NCBI RefSeq assembly: GCF_008365405.1
Contig: NZ_QOKV01000013.1
Span: 1-64,000, forward strand
Source: Azospirillum brasilense
Lineage (GTDB): Bacteria; Pseudomonadota; Alphaproteobacteria; Azospirillales; Azospirillaceae
Direction: 5' to 3'
DNA length: 64,000 nt
The position numbers were made by a program, and so were the translations under genes. Positions within the stretch are counted from its first letter, which is position 1. Each line of letters starts with the position of its first letter. Below are positions 54,383 to 64,000 of the stretch, piece after piece. The notes under the pieces were generated by a model that saw only the letters and a program-made list of their open reading frames with translations, ran no database searches and was not told where the DNA came from.

Positions 54383-56044
54383 TCACTTCGCGGGGGTCAC
54401 CTTCTGGGCCAACGTATATTGGTCGGCGCGCGGTTCGTAGCTCAGCCCCTTCTTCATCGCCCAGACCGTCACCTCGTAATGCAGGGGGATGATGATGTCG
54501 GCGTCCACCGCCCGCTTCACCGCGGCCTGGAGCAGCTTTTCCCGCTTCGCGTCGTCCACGGTCGCCAGCGCGGTGTCCAGCATGCCGTCCAACTCCGGGT
54601 CGGAATAGCTGGTGTAATTGGTGGTGCCGTAGCCCTTCTCCTTGATCGGCGTGGCGATCAGCGCCTTCAGCGGCGAGGACATCTCGCCCGAATCGGCGCC
54701 CCAGCCGGCCAGGAAGACGCTGTATTCCTGCTTGTTGCGCTTGGAGAAGAAGACGTTGGCGGTGGTCGCGTCGACCTGGGTCTGCACGCCGATGCGGGTG
54801 AACATCTGGGCGACCGCCTGGGCCACCTTGTCGTCGTTGATGTAGCGGTCGTTGGGCGTGCCGAGCGTGAGCTGGAAGCCCTTCGGGTAGCCGGCCTCGG
54901 CCAGGAGCTGCTTGGCCTTGTTGGCGTCGGTGGCGACGGTAACCTCCGGGTTGTTGCCGTAGAAGCCGGCGGGGAGGTACTGGTTCGCCGGCTCCGCCAC
55001 GCCCATCATGATGCGCTTCACGATGGCGTCGCGGTCCACCGCCAGCGACAGCGCCTTGCGCACCTTCGGGTCCTTCAGCGGATTCTTGCCGTCGGTGCCG
55101 GTGATGGTCGGCGGGGTGTCCTGGACGCCCAGCGCCAGATAGATCACGCGGTTCGACTGGGCCTGGGCCAAGGAGACATTGGGGGCGGACTTCAGCCGCT
55201 CGATGTCCTGCACCGGCGGCGATTCGATCAGGTCCACGTCACCGGCCAGCAGGGCGGCGACGCGCGGCCCGTCGCTGGTGATCGGGCGGAAGACCACCGT
55301 GTCCCAGGCCGGCTGTTGACCCCAATAGTCGGGGTTGCGCTCCAGGATCTGCCGGTCGCCCTTGGTGTAGGACTTGTGCTTGAACGGCCCGGTGCCGATC
55401 ATCAGCGAGCCGTCGTTGAAGGCCTGCGTGGTCGGCCAGGAATCGGCCTTGCAGCCCGCCTTGTCGAAGGTGATGGCCTCGCCGCCCGCCGCCTTGGCGG
55501 AGATGATGCCGAAGGTCGACAGCTCCATCGGCAGCAGCGGGTAGGGCTTGCCGGTCTTGATGATCAGGGTGTGCGGGTCCGGCGTCTCGATGGCCGCGAT
55601 GCCCTTGGTGTAGACGGTGAAGGAGGACGGGCTGTTGGCGACGTTCGGGATGCGGCAGACCGAGTAGACGAAGTCCTGTGCCGTGAACTCGGTGCCGTCG
55701 TGGAACTTCACACCCTTGCGCAGCTTGAATTCCCAGGTGGTTTCGTCAACGGCGCGCCAGCTTTCCGCCAGTTCGGGCTGGAGCCGCATCTTGGCGTCCA
55801 TGCTGACCAGCGATTCGAACACATGCTTGCGGGCGCGGGTGTTGGGGCCGAGGTTGTGGTAGTGCGGGTCGAGCGCGCTGGGCTCCGCCGAGGTGCCGAC
55901 CGTCAGGGTGGCGGCCTGCGACGGCGTTGGGGCCGCAGCCAGCAGGGCCAGGCACGCCGCCGCCGGCAGGAGTGGTTTGACGATTCCGGAACGCTGCACA
56001 CCCGCAAGGCGCCAATCACGCCAATGCCGATCACGTAAGGTCAT
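54383..56044 (-). CDS. Peptide ABC periplasmic binding protein (family 5)
   Basis: 553-residue family-5 solute-binding protein. The signal segment (KPLLPAAACLALLAAAPTPSQA) ends near residue 45 and mature ATLTVGTSAEPSALDPHYHN begins the fold. FHDGTEFTAQDFVYSVCRI, TGPFKHKSYTKGD and RKALSLAVDRDAIVKRIM are typical of dipeptide/oligopeptide receptors. It heads the operon binding protein-dppB-dppC-dppD-dppF-argE. Repeat copy B separates it from dppB. The peptide or N-acyl ligand is unknown. Confidence 0.88.
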   Translation of the reverse strand: MTLRDRHWRDWRLAGVQRSGIVKPLLPAAACLALLAAAPTPSQAATLTVGTSAEPSALDPHYHNLGPNTRARKHVFESLVSMDAKMRLQPELAESWRAVDETTWEFKLRKGVKFHDGTEFTAQDFVYSVCRIPNVANSPSSFTVYTKGIAAIETPDPHTLIIKTGKPYPLLPMELSTFGIISAKAAGGEAITFDKAGCKADSWPTTQAFNDGSLMIGTGPFKHKSYTKGDRQILERNPDYWGQQPAWDTVVFRPITSDGPRVAALLAGDVDLIESPPVQDIERLKSAPNVSLAQAQSNRVIYLALGVQDTPPTITGTDGKNPLKDPKVRKALSLAVDRDAIVKRIMMGVAEPANQYLPAGFYGNNPEVTVATDANKAKQLLAEAGYPKGFQLTLGTPNDRYINDDKVAQAVAQMFTRIGVQTQVDATTANVFFSKRNKQEYSVFLAGWGADSGEMSSPLKALIATPIKEKGYGTTNYTSYSDPELDGMLDTALATVDDAKREKLLQAAVKRAVDADIIIPLHYEVTVWAMKKGLSYEPRADQYTLAQKVTPAK

Positions 56045-56326
56045 CCCTCGTCCCCCTGATTGTACGTTTGATTTGTACCCGTGAAGCAGGCTCCCAGCCC
56101 TTGGACCGCGGTTGTTGCGGCCCGATTCTTGTCGTTCGGCTCGCCGCAAGCGGGGCGGCGGCGCGTATGTGTTCAACGATCAGAGCTTGAAACCATTGAA
56201 CTGTCAACAGGGTCCGGTCTTCTGACCTATCCGGTTTTTCCCGATGGAAAGCTTTGGCAAACGGCCCCGGACGGGGCAGGATCGGTTCACCCGAAAACGC
56301 CAACGAAGAGAGCGAGGGGATTAGAG

Positions 56327-57766
<1,440 letters not shown>

Positions 57767-57786
57767 GAGTCTGACGTCATAATAAT

Positions 57787-57928
57787 CCCTCTCCCGCCCC
57801 GGGAGAGGGTTGCCCGCGGAAGCGGGCGGGTGAGGGTCATGCGAGAATCCGTGCGATGATCCTTGGCCGAACCCTCACCCTCCCGCCACTTCGCGGCGGG
57901 CCCCTCCCTCTCCCAGGGCGGGAGAGGG
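57787..57928. repeat. Palindromic repeat, copy C, abutting the NCS2 permease stop
   Basis: Hairpins CCCTCTCCC...GGGAGAGGG at 57787-57809 and 57906-57928. Inner GCCCGC..GCGGGC, GGGTGAGGG (57828-57836), CCCTCACCC and CCCGCC..GGCGGG parts follow the plan of copy B, with the asymmetric inner arms in the opposite order (an inverted copy). The last base touches the TAA of the permease gene. It lies between two convergent genes and could act as a shared terminator. Confidence 0.88.
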
Positions 57929-59290
57929 TTACGCCTCCGCGGTCTTGGCGGCGGCGACGAACGCCTTTGCGTCGGCCTTGCCCAGCCCGTTGAAGAACAG
58001 GTTCAGCAGGACCGCCGCGATGGTGCCGAGCAGAATGCCGCTGTGCAGGAGGGGCGACAGGAAGGGCGGCATCTTCTGGAAGATCTTGTCGGCGACCAGC
58101 GGCACCATGCCCAAGCTGATGCTGATGGCGACGACGTAGATGTTGCCGCGGTTGGCCGTGTAGTCGACCTTCGCCAGGATCTTGATGCCGGTCGCCGCGA
58201 CCATGCCGAACATCACCAGCCCGGCCCCGCCCAGCACATAGGTCGGGACGGAGGCGACGACGTGCGCCAGCTTCGGGAACAGGCCGAAGGCGACCAGGAT
58301 GACGCCGCCCGCCACGCAGACCCAGCGGCTGCGCACCCCGGTGATGCCGACCAGCCCGACATTCTGCGAGAAGGAGGTGTAGGGGAAGGTGTTGAAGACG
58401 CCGCCGATCAGGGTGCCCAGCCCGTCCGTGCGCAGGCCGCGGGTCAGTTGCTCTGGCGTCACCGGGCGGCCGACCATCTCGCCCACCGCCAGGAACATTC
58501 CGGTGGATTCGATCATCACGACGATCATCACCAGCGACATGGTCAGGATCGACCAGAACTCGAACACCGGCATGCCGAACTGGAACGGGTAGATCACATC
58601 CACCCACTTGGCCTGTCCCACCCCGTCGAAGCTGACCAGCCCCAGAACCATGGTCAGGGCGAAGCCCGCGACGATGCCAAGCAGGACCGAGATGTTGGCC
58701 CAGAAGCCCTTGGCGTATTTGGTCACCAGCAGGATCACCGCCAGAACGAACAGCGCGACGCCGAGATAGAGCGGATCGCCGAAGTTCGGGTTCCCGGCGC
58801 CGCCGCCGGCCCAGGTGATGCCCACCCGCATCAGCGAGATGCCGATGATGGCGATCACGGTCCCCGTCACCACCGGCGGGAACAGCGGCAGCAGGCGGCC
58901 GACCACCGGCGCGGCCAGCGTGGCGAAGACGCCCGCCCCGATCACCGCGCCGTAGATGCCCAGGAGCCCCAGCGACGGATTCCCCGCCATGGCGACCATC
59001 GGCCCGACCGCGGCGAAGGTGACGCCCATCATCACCGGCAGGCGGATGCCGAACTTCCAGAAGCCCAGCGTCTGGATCAGCGTGACGATGCCGCAGGCGA
59101 ACAGGTCGGCGTTGATGAGCAGCGCGATCTGGTCCTTGGGCAGCTTCAGCGCGCCGCCGATGATGAGCGGCACGGCGATGGCCCCCGCGTACATCACCAT
59201 CACATGCTGCATCCCCAGCGCCAGCAGGCGCAGCAGCGGAAGCTTCTCGTCAACCGGATGGGTTGGCTGTGATGACACCACCGACGACAT
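57929..59290 (-). CDS. NCS2 nucleobase/xanthine permease
   Basis: 453-residue membrane transporter of the NCS2 (uracil/xanthine/urate) family with about 14 helices. The family motif FSQNVGLVGITGV (about residues 318-330) and the QHVMVMYAGAIAVPLIIGGAL N-terminal helix are clear. The xanthine/urate branch is likelier than uracil from the motif spacing, but the substrate is not proven. The ATG at 59290 is preferred; an earlier ATG would add 17 unlikely residues. No purine genes adjoin. Confidence 0.86.
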   Translation of the reverse strand: MSSVVSSQPTHPVDEKLPLLRLLALGMQHVMVMYAGAIAVPLIIGGALKLPKDQIALLINADLFACGIVTLIQTLGFWKFGIRLPVMMGVTFAAVGPMVAMAGNPSLGLLGIYGAVIGAGVFATLAAPVVGRLLPLFPPVVTGTVIAIIGISLMRVGITWAGGGAGNPNFGDPLYLGVALFVLAVILLVTKYAKGFWANISVLLGIVAGFALTMVLGLVSFDGVGQAKWVDVIYPFQFGMPVFEFWSILTMSLVMIVVMIESTGMFLAVGEMVGRPVTPEQLTRGLRTDGLGTLIGGVFNTFPYTSFSQNVGLVGITGVRSRWVCVAGGVILVAFGLFPKLAHVVASVPTYVLGGAGLVMFGMVAATGIKILAKVDYTANRGNIYVVAISISLGMVPLVADKIFQKMPPFLSPLLHSGILLGTIAAVLLNLFFNGLGKADAKAFVAAAKTAEA

Positions 59291-59441
59291 GATCCATGAC
59301 CTCCGCGAATGAACAGGCGCGAAATGCATGGCCCGTGCCACAACCGGCGGGGCGGAGGATTGTGGCGAAGCTCGCCGGGATGTGCCGCGAAAGATGGCGG
59401 TGCCAGGGAGGGGTGCTCAATCCATGGGCAGCCCCAATATC

Positions 59442-59464
59442 CCCTCTCCCCTCTGGGGAGAGGG
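59442..59464. repeat. Palindromic repeat, half copy D
   Basis: A single CCCTCTCCCC-n3-GGGGAGAGGG hairpin, one arm of the longer repeat, in the 203-base gap between ilvA and the NCS2 gene. It matches the left arm of copy A at 9-10 bases per side. ATTTTTCC follows on the plus strand. The rest of the repeat is missing. Confidence 0.75.
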
Positions 59465-59493
59465 CTATTTTTCCTCGGGTGAAGGGCCTCGGG

Positions 59494-60738
59494 TCAGGGC
59501 CGCGCGCTGGACAGCGGCTGCGCGGCTTCCGCCACCACTGCCTTGCGGACGGGCAGGCCGGCGCCGCGCAGGGCGTCGGTGATGCGGTCGCCGTGGCCCT
59601 CGTCCTCCACCTCGATCAGCAGGGCGACCTCGGCGGACTTGACGGAGAAGGCGCCGAACAGGCGCTGGTGCTGCACGTCGATGATGTTGCCGCCGCACTC
59701 GGCCACGATGCGGGCCACCTGGGCCAGCGCGCCGGGCTGGTCGGCCACGTCGATGTCCAGGTTGATCAGGCGCCCGTCGCGGGCGAAGCCGCGCATCAGC
59801 ACGTTGGCGAGCGTGCGCGTGTCGATGTTGCCGCCCGACACGATCAGCCCGACCCGCTTGCCGCGGAAGCGCTCGGGGTGGAAGAGCAGGGCGGCCAGAC
59901 CGGCGGCCCCGGCGCCCTCCGCCACGGTCTTCTCAACCTCGATCAGCATGGCGATGGCGCGCTCGATCACCGCCTCGGGCACCAGCACCACGTCGCAGCC
60001 GTTCTGCTTCAGGATGTCCATGGGCCGGTCGCCGACGTCGCGCACGGCGATGCCCTCGGCCACCGTCGGGCCGCCGACCTTGACCGGCTGCCCGGCGAGG
60101 CGCTGCGCCGCGGCGGGGTAGGTCTCGACCTCCACCCCGACGACCTCCAGCCCGGGCCGCAGCGCGCGGGCGGCGACCGCGGCGCCGGCGGCCAGCCCGC
60201 CGCCGCCCACCGGGATGGCCAGCGCGTCAAGGTCCGGCACTTCCGCCAGCATCTCCAGAACGACGGTGCCCTGCCCGGCGATCACCGCGTCGTCGTCGTA
60301 GGGATGGACGAAGACCAGCCCGTCCCGCTTGGCGAGGTCATGGGCGAAGGCCGCGGCCTCGGCCAGGGACTCGCCCTCCAGGATGACGGTGGCGCCGTGG
60401 TAGCGCGTGCGCTTGACCTTCACGAAGGGGGTGAAGCGCGGCATGACGATGGTCGCCGCGATGCCCAGCCGCTTCGCGTGGTAGGCCACGGCCTGGGCGT
60501 GGTTGCCGGCCGACATGGCGATCACCCCGGCCTGCCGCTCCTCCGGCGTCAGGTGCAGCAGCCGGTTGGCCGCCCCGCGCTCCTTGAAGGAGGCGGTGAA
60601 CTGGAGATTCTCCAGCTTGACCCAGACCTCGGCGCCGGTGATCTGCGACAGGGTTTCCGAGCGCAGGAAGGGCGTGCGGCTGATGCGTCCGGCCAGCCGT
60701 TCGGCGGCGGCGTGAATGTCGTCGATGGTGACCGGCAT
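59494..60738 (-). CDS. ilvA: Threonine ammonia-lyase with ACT domain
   Basis: 414-residue PLP enzyme converting threonine to 2-oxobutyrate and ammonia. The PLP lysine is in TASFKERGAANRL (about 58) and SAGNHAQAVAYHAKRLG and VPVGGGGLAAG-type stretches follow; the latter reads IPVGGGGLAAGAA here. Residues about 325-414 form one ACT domain (INLDIDVADQPGALAQVARIVAE). It is shorter than E. coli IlvA and close to catabolic TdcB/IlvA hybrids with ACT. It lies 14 bases after the nitrilase gene, so it is probably in the same operon. Whether it serves isoleucine synthesis or degradation is open. Confidence 0.9.
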   Translation of the reverse strand: MPVTIDDIHAAAERLAGRISRTPFLRSETLSQITGAEVWVKLENLQFTASFKERGAANRLLHLTPEERQAGVIAMSAGNHAQAVAYHAKRLGIAATIVMPRFTPFVKVKRTRYHGATVILEGESLAEAAAFAHDLAKRDGLVFVHPYDDDAVIAGQGTVVLEMLAEVPDLDALAIPVGGGGLAAGAAVAARALRPGLEVVGVEVETYPAAAQRLAGQPVKVGGPTVAEGIAVRDVGDRPMDILKQNGCDVVLVPEAVIERAIAMLIEVEKTVAEGAGAAGLAALLFHPERFRGKRVGLIVSGGNIDTRTLANVLMRGFARDGRLINLDIDVADQPGALAQVARIVAECGGNIIDVQHQRLFGAFSVKSAEVALLIEVEDEGHGDRITDALRGAGLPVRKAVVAEAAQPLSSARP

Positions 60739-60752
60739 GTCCTGTGCTTCCT

Positions 60753-61559
60753 CTACGAACCGCCCTTCCCAGGCGTACTGGAGACCGCACCGTACAGGTC
60801 CGGGCGGCGGTCCGCCAGATGCGTGCCGAGGCTGCGCAGAGCGGGATCCAGCTCGACGGTCAGCAGCGCCTCGCCGTCGCCGGCCCGCGCCAGCACCGAT
60901 CCGTCCGGCGCCGCCACGCTGCTGAGCCCGCAATAGCGCAGCGTCCCCTCGTGCCCGCAGCGGTTGGCGTAGGCGACGAAAATGCCGTTCTCGAAGGCGC
61001 GGGCGGGGACGATGGTGGTGGCGACGATCTCGTAGGGCGCCATCAGCGCGGTCGGCACCAGCAACACGTCCACTCCGGCCAGGGCGTGGCGGCGCACCAG
61101 TTCCGGGAACTCCACGTCGTAGCAGATCGCCACGCCGACCCGCAGCCCGCCGACCTCCGCGGTCGGGAAGGCGTCGCCGCCCGGCGCGAAGGAGCCGCGG
61201 TCGAGTTCGCCGTAGAGATGCACCTTGCGCTGGTTCAGCAGGGACCGACCGTCTGATCCGATCAGTTGCGCGGCGTTGTAAACGGCGCCGTCCGCCCCGC
61301 GCTCCGGATAGCCGTAGAGGATGGCGATGCCGTGCCGCCGGGCGATGTCCGCGACCCGCGCGGCCATCGGCCCGTCCGCCGGCTCGGCCAGGGCATGGAC
61401 CGTCTCCGCGCCGATGTCGTAGCCGGTCAGGCCCATTTCCGGCCCGACCAGCAGGGCGGAGCCGCGCTCTGCCGCCTCCGCCGCCGCCCGTTCCAGACGG
61501 TCCAGGTTGCGGTGCGGCGCACCGGGCTCCGCGTCCGCCTGGAACAGGGTCAGCCGCAT
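60753..61559 (-). CDS. Carbon-nitrogen hydrolase (nitrilase superfamily)
   Basis: 268-residue amidase. The Glu-Lys-Cys triad is visible: Glu near 44 (GPEMGLTGYD), Lys near 113 (NQRKVHLYGELDRG) and Cys near 148 (VGVAICYDVEFPEL). Aliphatic amidase, N-carbamoylputrescine amidase and R-amidase are all within range. Its start is 4 bases after the agmatinase-like gene, which favours a carbamoyl or guanidino-derived substrate in arginine/polyamine breakdown. Confidence 0.84.
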   Translation of the reverse strand: MRLTLFQADAEPGAPHRNLDRLERAAAEAAERGSALLVGPEMGLTGYDIGAETVHALAEPADGPMAARVADIARRHGIAILYGYPERGADGAVYNAAQLIGSDGRSLLNQRKVHLYGELDRGSFAPGGDAFPTAEVGGLRVGVAICYDVEFPELVRRHALAGVDVLLVPTALMAPYEIVATTIVPARAFENGIFVAYANRCGHEGTLRYCGLSSVAAPDGSVLARAGDGEALLTVELDPALRSLGTHLADRRPDLYGAVSSTPGKGGS

Positions 61560-61563
61560 GGCG

Positions 61564-62619
61564 TCAGCCTCGGCCCTGGCGGTTGGCGAGGGCGCGCACC
61601 GACAGGCAGAGGATTTCGAACAGCATCTGCGCGCCGGCGTGGGCGGTGTTGGTCGTGGCGTCGTACTGGGGCGCCACCTCCACAACGTCGCCGCCGATGA
61701 TGTCCAGCCCGTCGAGCCCGCGCAGGATCGCCAGCGCCTCCCGCGTGGTCAGGCCGCCGACCTCCGGGGTGCCGGTGCCGGGGGCGAAGACCGGGTCCAG
61801 GCAATCCACGTCGAAGGAGACGTAGACCGGCCCGTCGCCCACCACCTTGCGCGCCGTCTCGATGACGCTGGCGATGCCGCGCTCCGGGATGTCCTCCGCG
61901 TGGATCACGGTCATGCCGCTGTCATAGGAGAACTCCCACAGATACTCGGTGCTGCCGCGGATGCCGATCTGCACCGTGCGCTCCGGGTCCAGCACGCCGT
62001 CCAGCACCGCCTGCCGGAACGGGCCGCCATGGTGGAACTTGGCGCCCTCGTAGGGGCCGCCGGTGTCGCAATGGGCGTCGAAATGGATCATGCCCACCGG
62101 ACGCTCGCGGCCCAGCGCCTTGAGGATCGAATAGGTGATGGAATGGTCGCCGCCCACCGACAGCGGAACGACGCCGGCGTCCATCACGCGGTTGTAGAAG
62201 GCCAGGATGTCGCCGTGGCAGGCCTCCAGGCTGAAGCGGCTGGACAGCGGCACGTCGCCGACGTCGGCCAGTTTGCAGGAGGCCGCCGGGACCATGCGCA
62301 GGGCGTGCTCGTAGGGGCCGATGCGCTCCATCCCGCGCACGGCGCGCGGGCCGAGGCGGGCGCCGGCCCGGTTGGTGACGCCGAGGTCCATCGGCACGCC
62401 GATCAGCGCGATGTCCAGCCCGCCGAAGTCCGCGGCGTCGGCCGCGTCGGGGCGGTAGGGGGCGTCGAGCAGGGTGGACACCCCGGCGAAGGGCTGCACC
62501 CGCTTACCGCCGGAGAACTGGAGGGCGGCCACCCGCTGGAACTCCGGATCGTGGAAGTCGTCGCCGCCGGAGCCGCTGTACTTCGTACGCAAACGATCAA
62601 GCTTCTGAGGGTCGATCAT
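61564..62619 (-). CDS. speB: Agmatinase-like ureohydrolase
   Basis: 351-residue manganese ureohydrolase. The metal-binding motifs are GGDHSIT (about 159), FDAHCDT (about 181-187) and SFDVDCLDP (about 277). A N-terminal extension of about 50 residues is longer than E. coli SpeB. Agmatinase (putrescine plus urea) is the usual annotation; guanidinobutyrase is a serious alternative because of the length and the amidase neighbour. AGAGAGA precedes the ATG. It is 24 bases after the ABC permease gene, so the operon couples uptake with urea release. Confidence 0.85.
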   Translation of the reverse strand: MIDPQKLDRLRTKYSGSGGDDFHDPEFQRVAALQFSGGKRVQPFAGVSTLLDAPYRPDAADAADFGGLDIALIGVPMDLGVTNRAGARLGPRAVRGMERIGPYEHALRMVPAASCKLADVGDVPLSSRFSLEACHGDILAFYNRVMDAGVVPLSVGGDHSITYSILKALGRERPVGMIHFDAHCDTGGPYEGAKFHHGGPFRQAVLDGVLDPERTVQIGIRGSTEYLWEFSYDSGMTVIHAEDIPERGIASVIETARKVVGDGPVYVSFDVDCLDPVFAPGTGTPEVGGLTTREALAILRGLDGLDIIGGDVVEVAPQYDATTNTAHAGAQMLFEILCLSVRALANRQGRG

Positions 62620-62643
62620 CGTCCGAATCTCTCTGAAAAAAGG

Positions 62644-63444
62644 TCAGTCGTTTTTCGCCCAGGCCCCGAGAAGGCGGGGCAGGTCGCCGAACCACGCGAT
62701 CAGCCCGAAGACCACCGCCGTCAGCGACACGAACAGCACCGTCACGGCGGCCATGGTCGGGGTGTAGCCATAGCGGAGCGCGTTGAAGATCTTGATGGGC
62801 AGCGTTTCCAGTGTGAAGCCGACCACCATGTAGGCCACGATATACTCGTTCAGCGACAGCACGAAGGCGAAGGCGAAGCCGGAGATCACGTAGGGCCGCA
62901 CCAGCGGCATCACCACCGTGCGCAGCACCGTCCGGTCGTCCGCCCCCATGGTCGCCGCCGCCTCGACGTAGGAGCGGTCCACCGCCCCGAAGCCCAGCGA
63001 CAGCGTGACCAGCGGCAGCGTCACGAAGAACACCGCGTGGCTGACCACCACCGTCCAGGGCGACCCGTACTCGCCGACGGCCGCCCAGAAGCTGAGGAAG
63101 CCCAGCGCGGTGATGACCGGCGGCAGGATGAAGGGCGTCATGCCCAGCACCTCGAAGGCCCGCGCCCAGGGCGCGCGCCAGCGCCACAGGAACCAGGCCA
63201 GCGGGAAGGCGATCAGCACCGCCAGCGCTGCCGACAGGGTGGCGACGACGAGGCTGGTGAGCAGCGCGCCGCGCCAGCCGGGATCGGTGAAGACCTCCGC
63301 GTACCAGGCGAGCGAGAAGCCTTGCGGCGGGAAGGTCAGGGCCTTCTTCTCGTTCACCGAGACGCCGGCCACCACCAGGATGGGGGCGGCCAGGACCAGG
63401 GCGATCAGGCCGGCGGCGATGGAATTCAGCGTGCGCATCAGCAT
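62644..63444 (-). CDS. Polyamine-type ABC permease (PotC-like)
   Basis: 266-residue permease with about six helices. TLNSIAAGLIALVLAAPILVVAGVSVN at the N-terminus and the EAA loop YVEAAATMGADDRTVLRTVVMPL near 160 are of the spermidine/putrescine PotC type. LSLNEYIVAYMVVGFTLETLPI near 200 is also typical. The ATG at 63444 shares one base with the preceding TGA. The permease pair is placed with an agmatinase-like gene, so agmatine, putrescine or a guanidino compound is the likely cargo. Confidence 0.84.
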   Translation of the reverse strand: MLMRTLNSIAAGLIALVLAAPILVVAGVSVNEKKALTFPPQGFSLAWYAEVFTDPGWRGALLTSLVVATLSAALAVLIAFPLAWFLWRWRAPWARAFEVLGMTPFILPPVITALGFLSFWAAVGEYGSPWTVVVSHAVFFVTLPLVTLSLGFGAVDRSYVEAAATMGADDRTVLRTVVMPLVRPYVISGFAFAFVLSLNEYIVAYMVVGFTLETLPIKIFNALRYGYTPTMAAVTVLFVSLTAVVFGLIAWFGDLPRLLGAWAKND

Positions 63445-64000
63445 CAGGCCGTCTCCTCCCGCCGCCCGGCGAGCAGCGCCAGCCCGACCAGGGCGAGGCT
63501 GACCAGCACCAGGAAGACGGCCATCGCCGCCGCGAAGGGCATGTTGGACTGGTAGATCGCCTGATCGGTGATCAGCACCGACAGCGTCCAATGCTGCGGC
63601 CGCCCGAGAAGCTGCGGCAGCAGGTAGGAACCGAGCGCGAAGACGAACACCATGATCGTGGTCGCCACGATGGTGTTGCGCAGCGCCGGGACCACCACCG
63701 TGAAGAAGGCGCGCAGCGGCGAGGAGCCGAGCGTGCGCGCCGCCTCCTCCAGATAGGGGTCGAGGCGGGCGAGCGCCGGGTAGAGCACCAGCACCGTGTA
63801 GGGGAAGGCCTGATAGACCAGCCCGGCCAGCAGCGCGCCGAAGCTGGGGCTCAGCGATTGCGGCTCGGCCATCAGGCCCAGCGCCACGAACAGGTTGGTG
63901 ATGCCCGCGGTGCGCGACAGCAGGGTGGACCAGGCGAAGCCGATGATGACTTCCGACAGCGACAGGATCGACAGCAGGAAGACCAGCCAGCGGATCTGAG
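63444..64000 (-). CDS. Polyamine-type ABC permease (PotB-like), cut by the window end
   Basis: Partial permease; its 5' end lies beyond base 64000. The frame stays open to the edge with the typical stretch LSEVIIGFAWSTLLSRTAG (near 63900-63960). A cytoplasmic EAA loop (YLEEAARTLGSSPLRAFFTVVVPAL) and two C-terminal helices follow. It is the partner of the next permease. The ATPase and binding-protein genes expected for this importer should lie upstream, outside the window. Confidence 0.82.
   Translation of the reverse strand, partial: QIRWLVFLLSILSLSEVIIGFAWSTLLSRTAGITNLFVALGLMAEPQSLSPSFGALLAGLVYQAFPYTVLVLYPALARLDPYLEEAARTLGSSPLRAFFTVVVPALRNTIVATTIMVFVFALGSYLLPQLLGRPQHWTLSVLITDQAIYQSNMPFAAAMAVFLVLVSLALVGLALLAGRREETA

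Overview
The window is a typical chromosomal or chromid stretch of a high-GC alphaproteobacterium, most likely an Azospirillum. It carries the sugar-binding protein SbpA/ChvE beside a GbpR-type LysR regulator, and the complete non-phosphorylative L-arabinose pathway described in Azospirillum brasilense. G/C dominates the third codon position throughout. I saw no phage, insertion sequence, CRISPR array, rRNA or tRNA.

Layout. (1) About 0.1-16.5 kb is an L-arabinose catabolic locus. A leftward arm carries gbpR, sbpA, gguA, gguB, araA (dehydrogenase) and araC (arabonate dehydratase). A rightward arm carries araB (lactonase), araD (KDA dehydratase) and a ketoglutarate-semialdehyde dehydrogenase, followed by a second, YtfQRT-YjfF-like sugar ABC transporter. 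The promoters of sbpA, araB and the ytfQ-like gene share a CGA-N3-TCGTATTkGAC element, which suggests one regulon. (2) 16.6-25.5 kb holds housekeeping genes: hldD, lgt, a MidA-like methyltransferase, pgeF, a hemerythrin, prs, rplY, pth and a fadD-type acyl-CoA ligase. (3) 25.7-31.9 kb holds a tandem cold-shock protein, an orphan CheD, a serine beta-lactamase-like hydrolase, ppdK and a DUF2270 membrane protein. (4) 31.9-37.7 kb is a compact biotin operon, bioF-bioH-bioCD-bioA-bioB. BioC and BioD are fused, and bioH is interrupted in frame by a palindromic repeat. (5) 37.7-49.1 kb is a mixed region: a GIY-YIG/DUF123 protein, two Bmp-family binding proteins, an RluA-family synthase, a VWA protein, a membrane J-domain protein, galU, two unrecognised membrane/coiled-coil proteins, an isochorismatase-fold hydrolase, a pentapeptide-repeat protein and an SDR. 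(6) 49.1-56.0 kb is a dipeptide-type ABC operon ending in an ArgE-like deacylase. (7) 56.3-64.0 kb holds an aldehyde dehydrogenase, an NCS2 permease, an ACT-domain threonine dehydratase, a nitrilase-family amidase, an agmatinase-like ureohydrolase and two polyamine-type ABC permeases, the last cut by the window end.

By biological interest the main results are: the shared ara promoter element; the about 121-140 bp palindromic repeat with three full copies and one half copy, one of them translated inside bioH; the BioC-BioD fusion with a possible internal BioD start; and a terminator-like hairpin in the rplY leader. I did not find a defence, secretion or biosynthetic system that looks wholly new.
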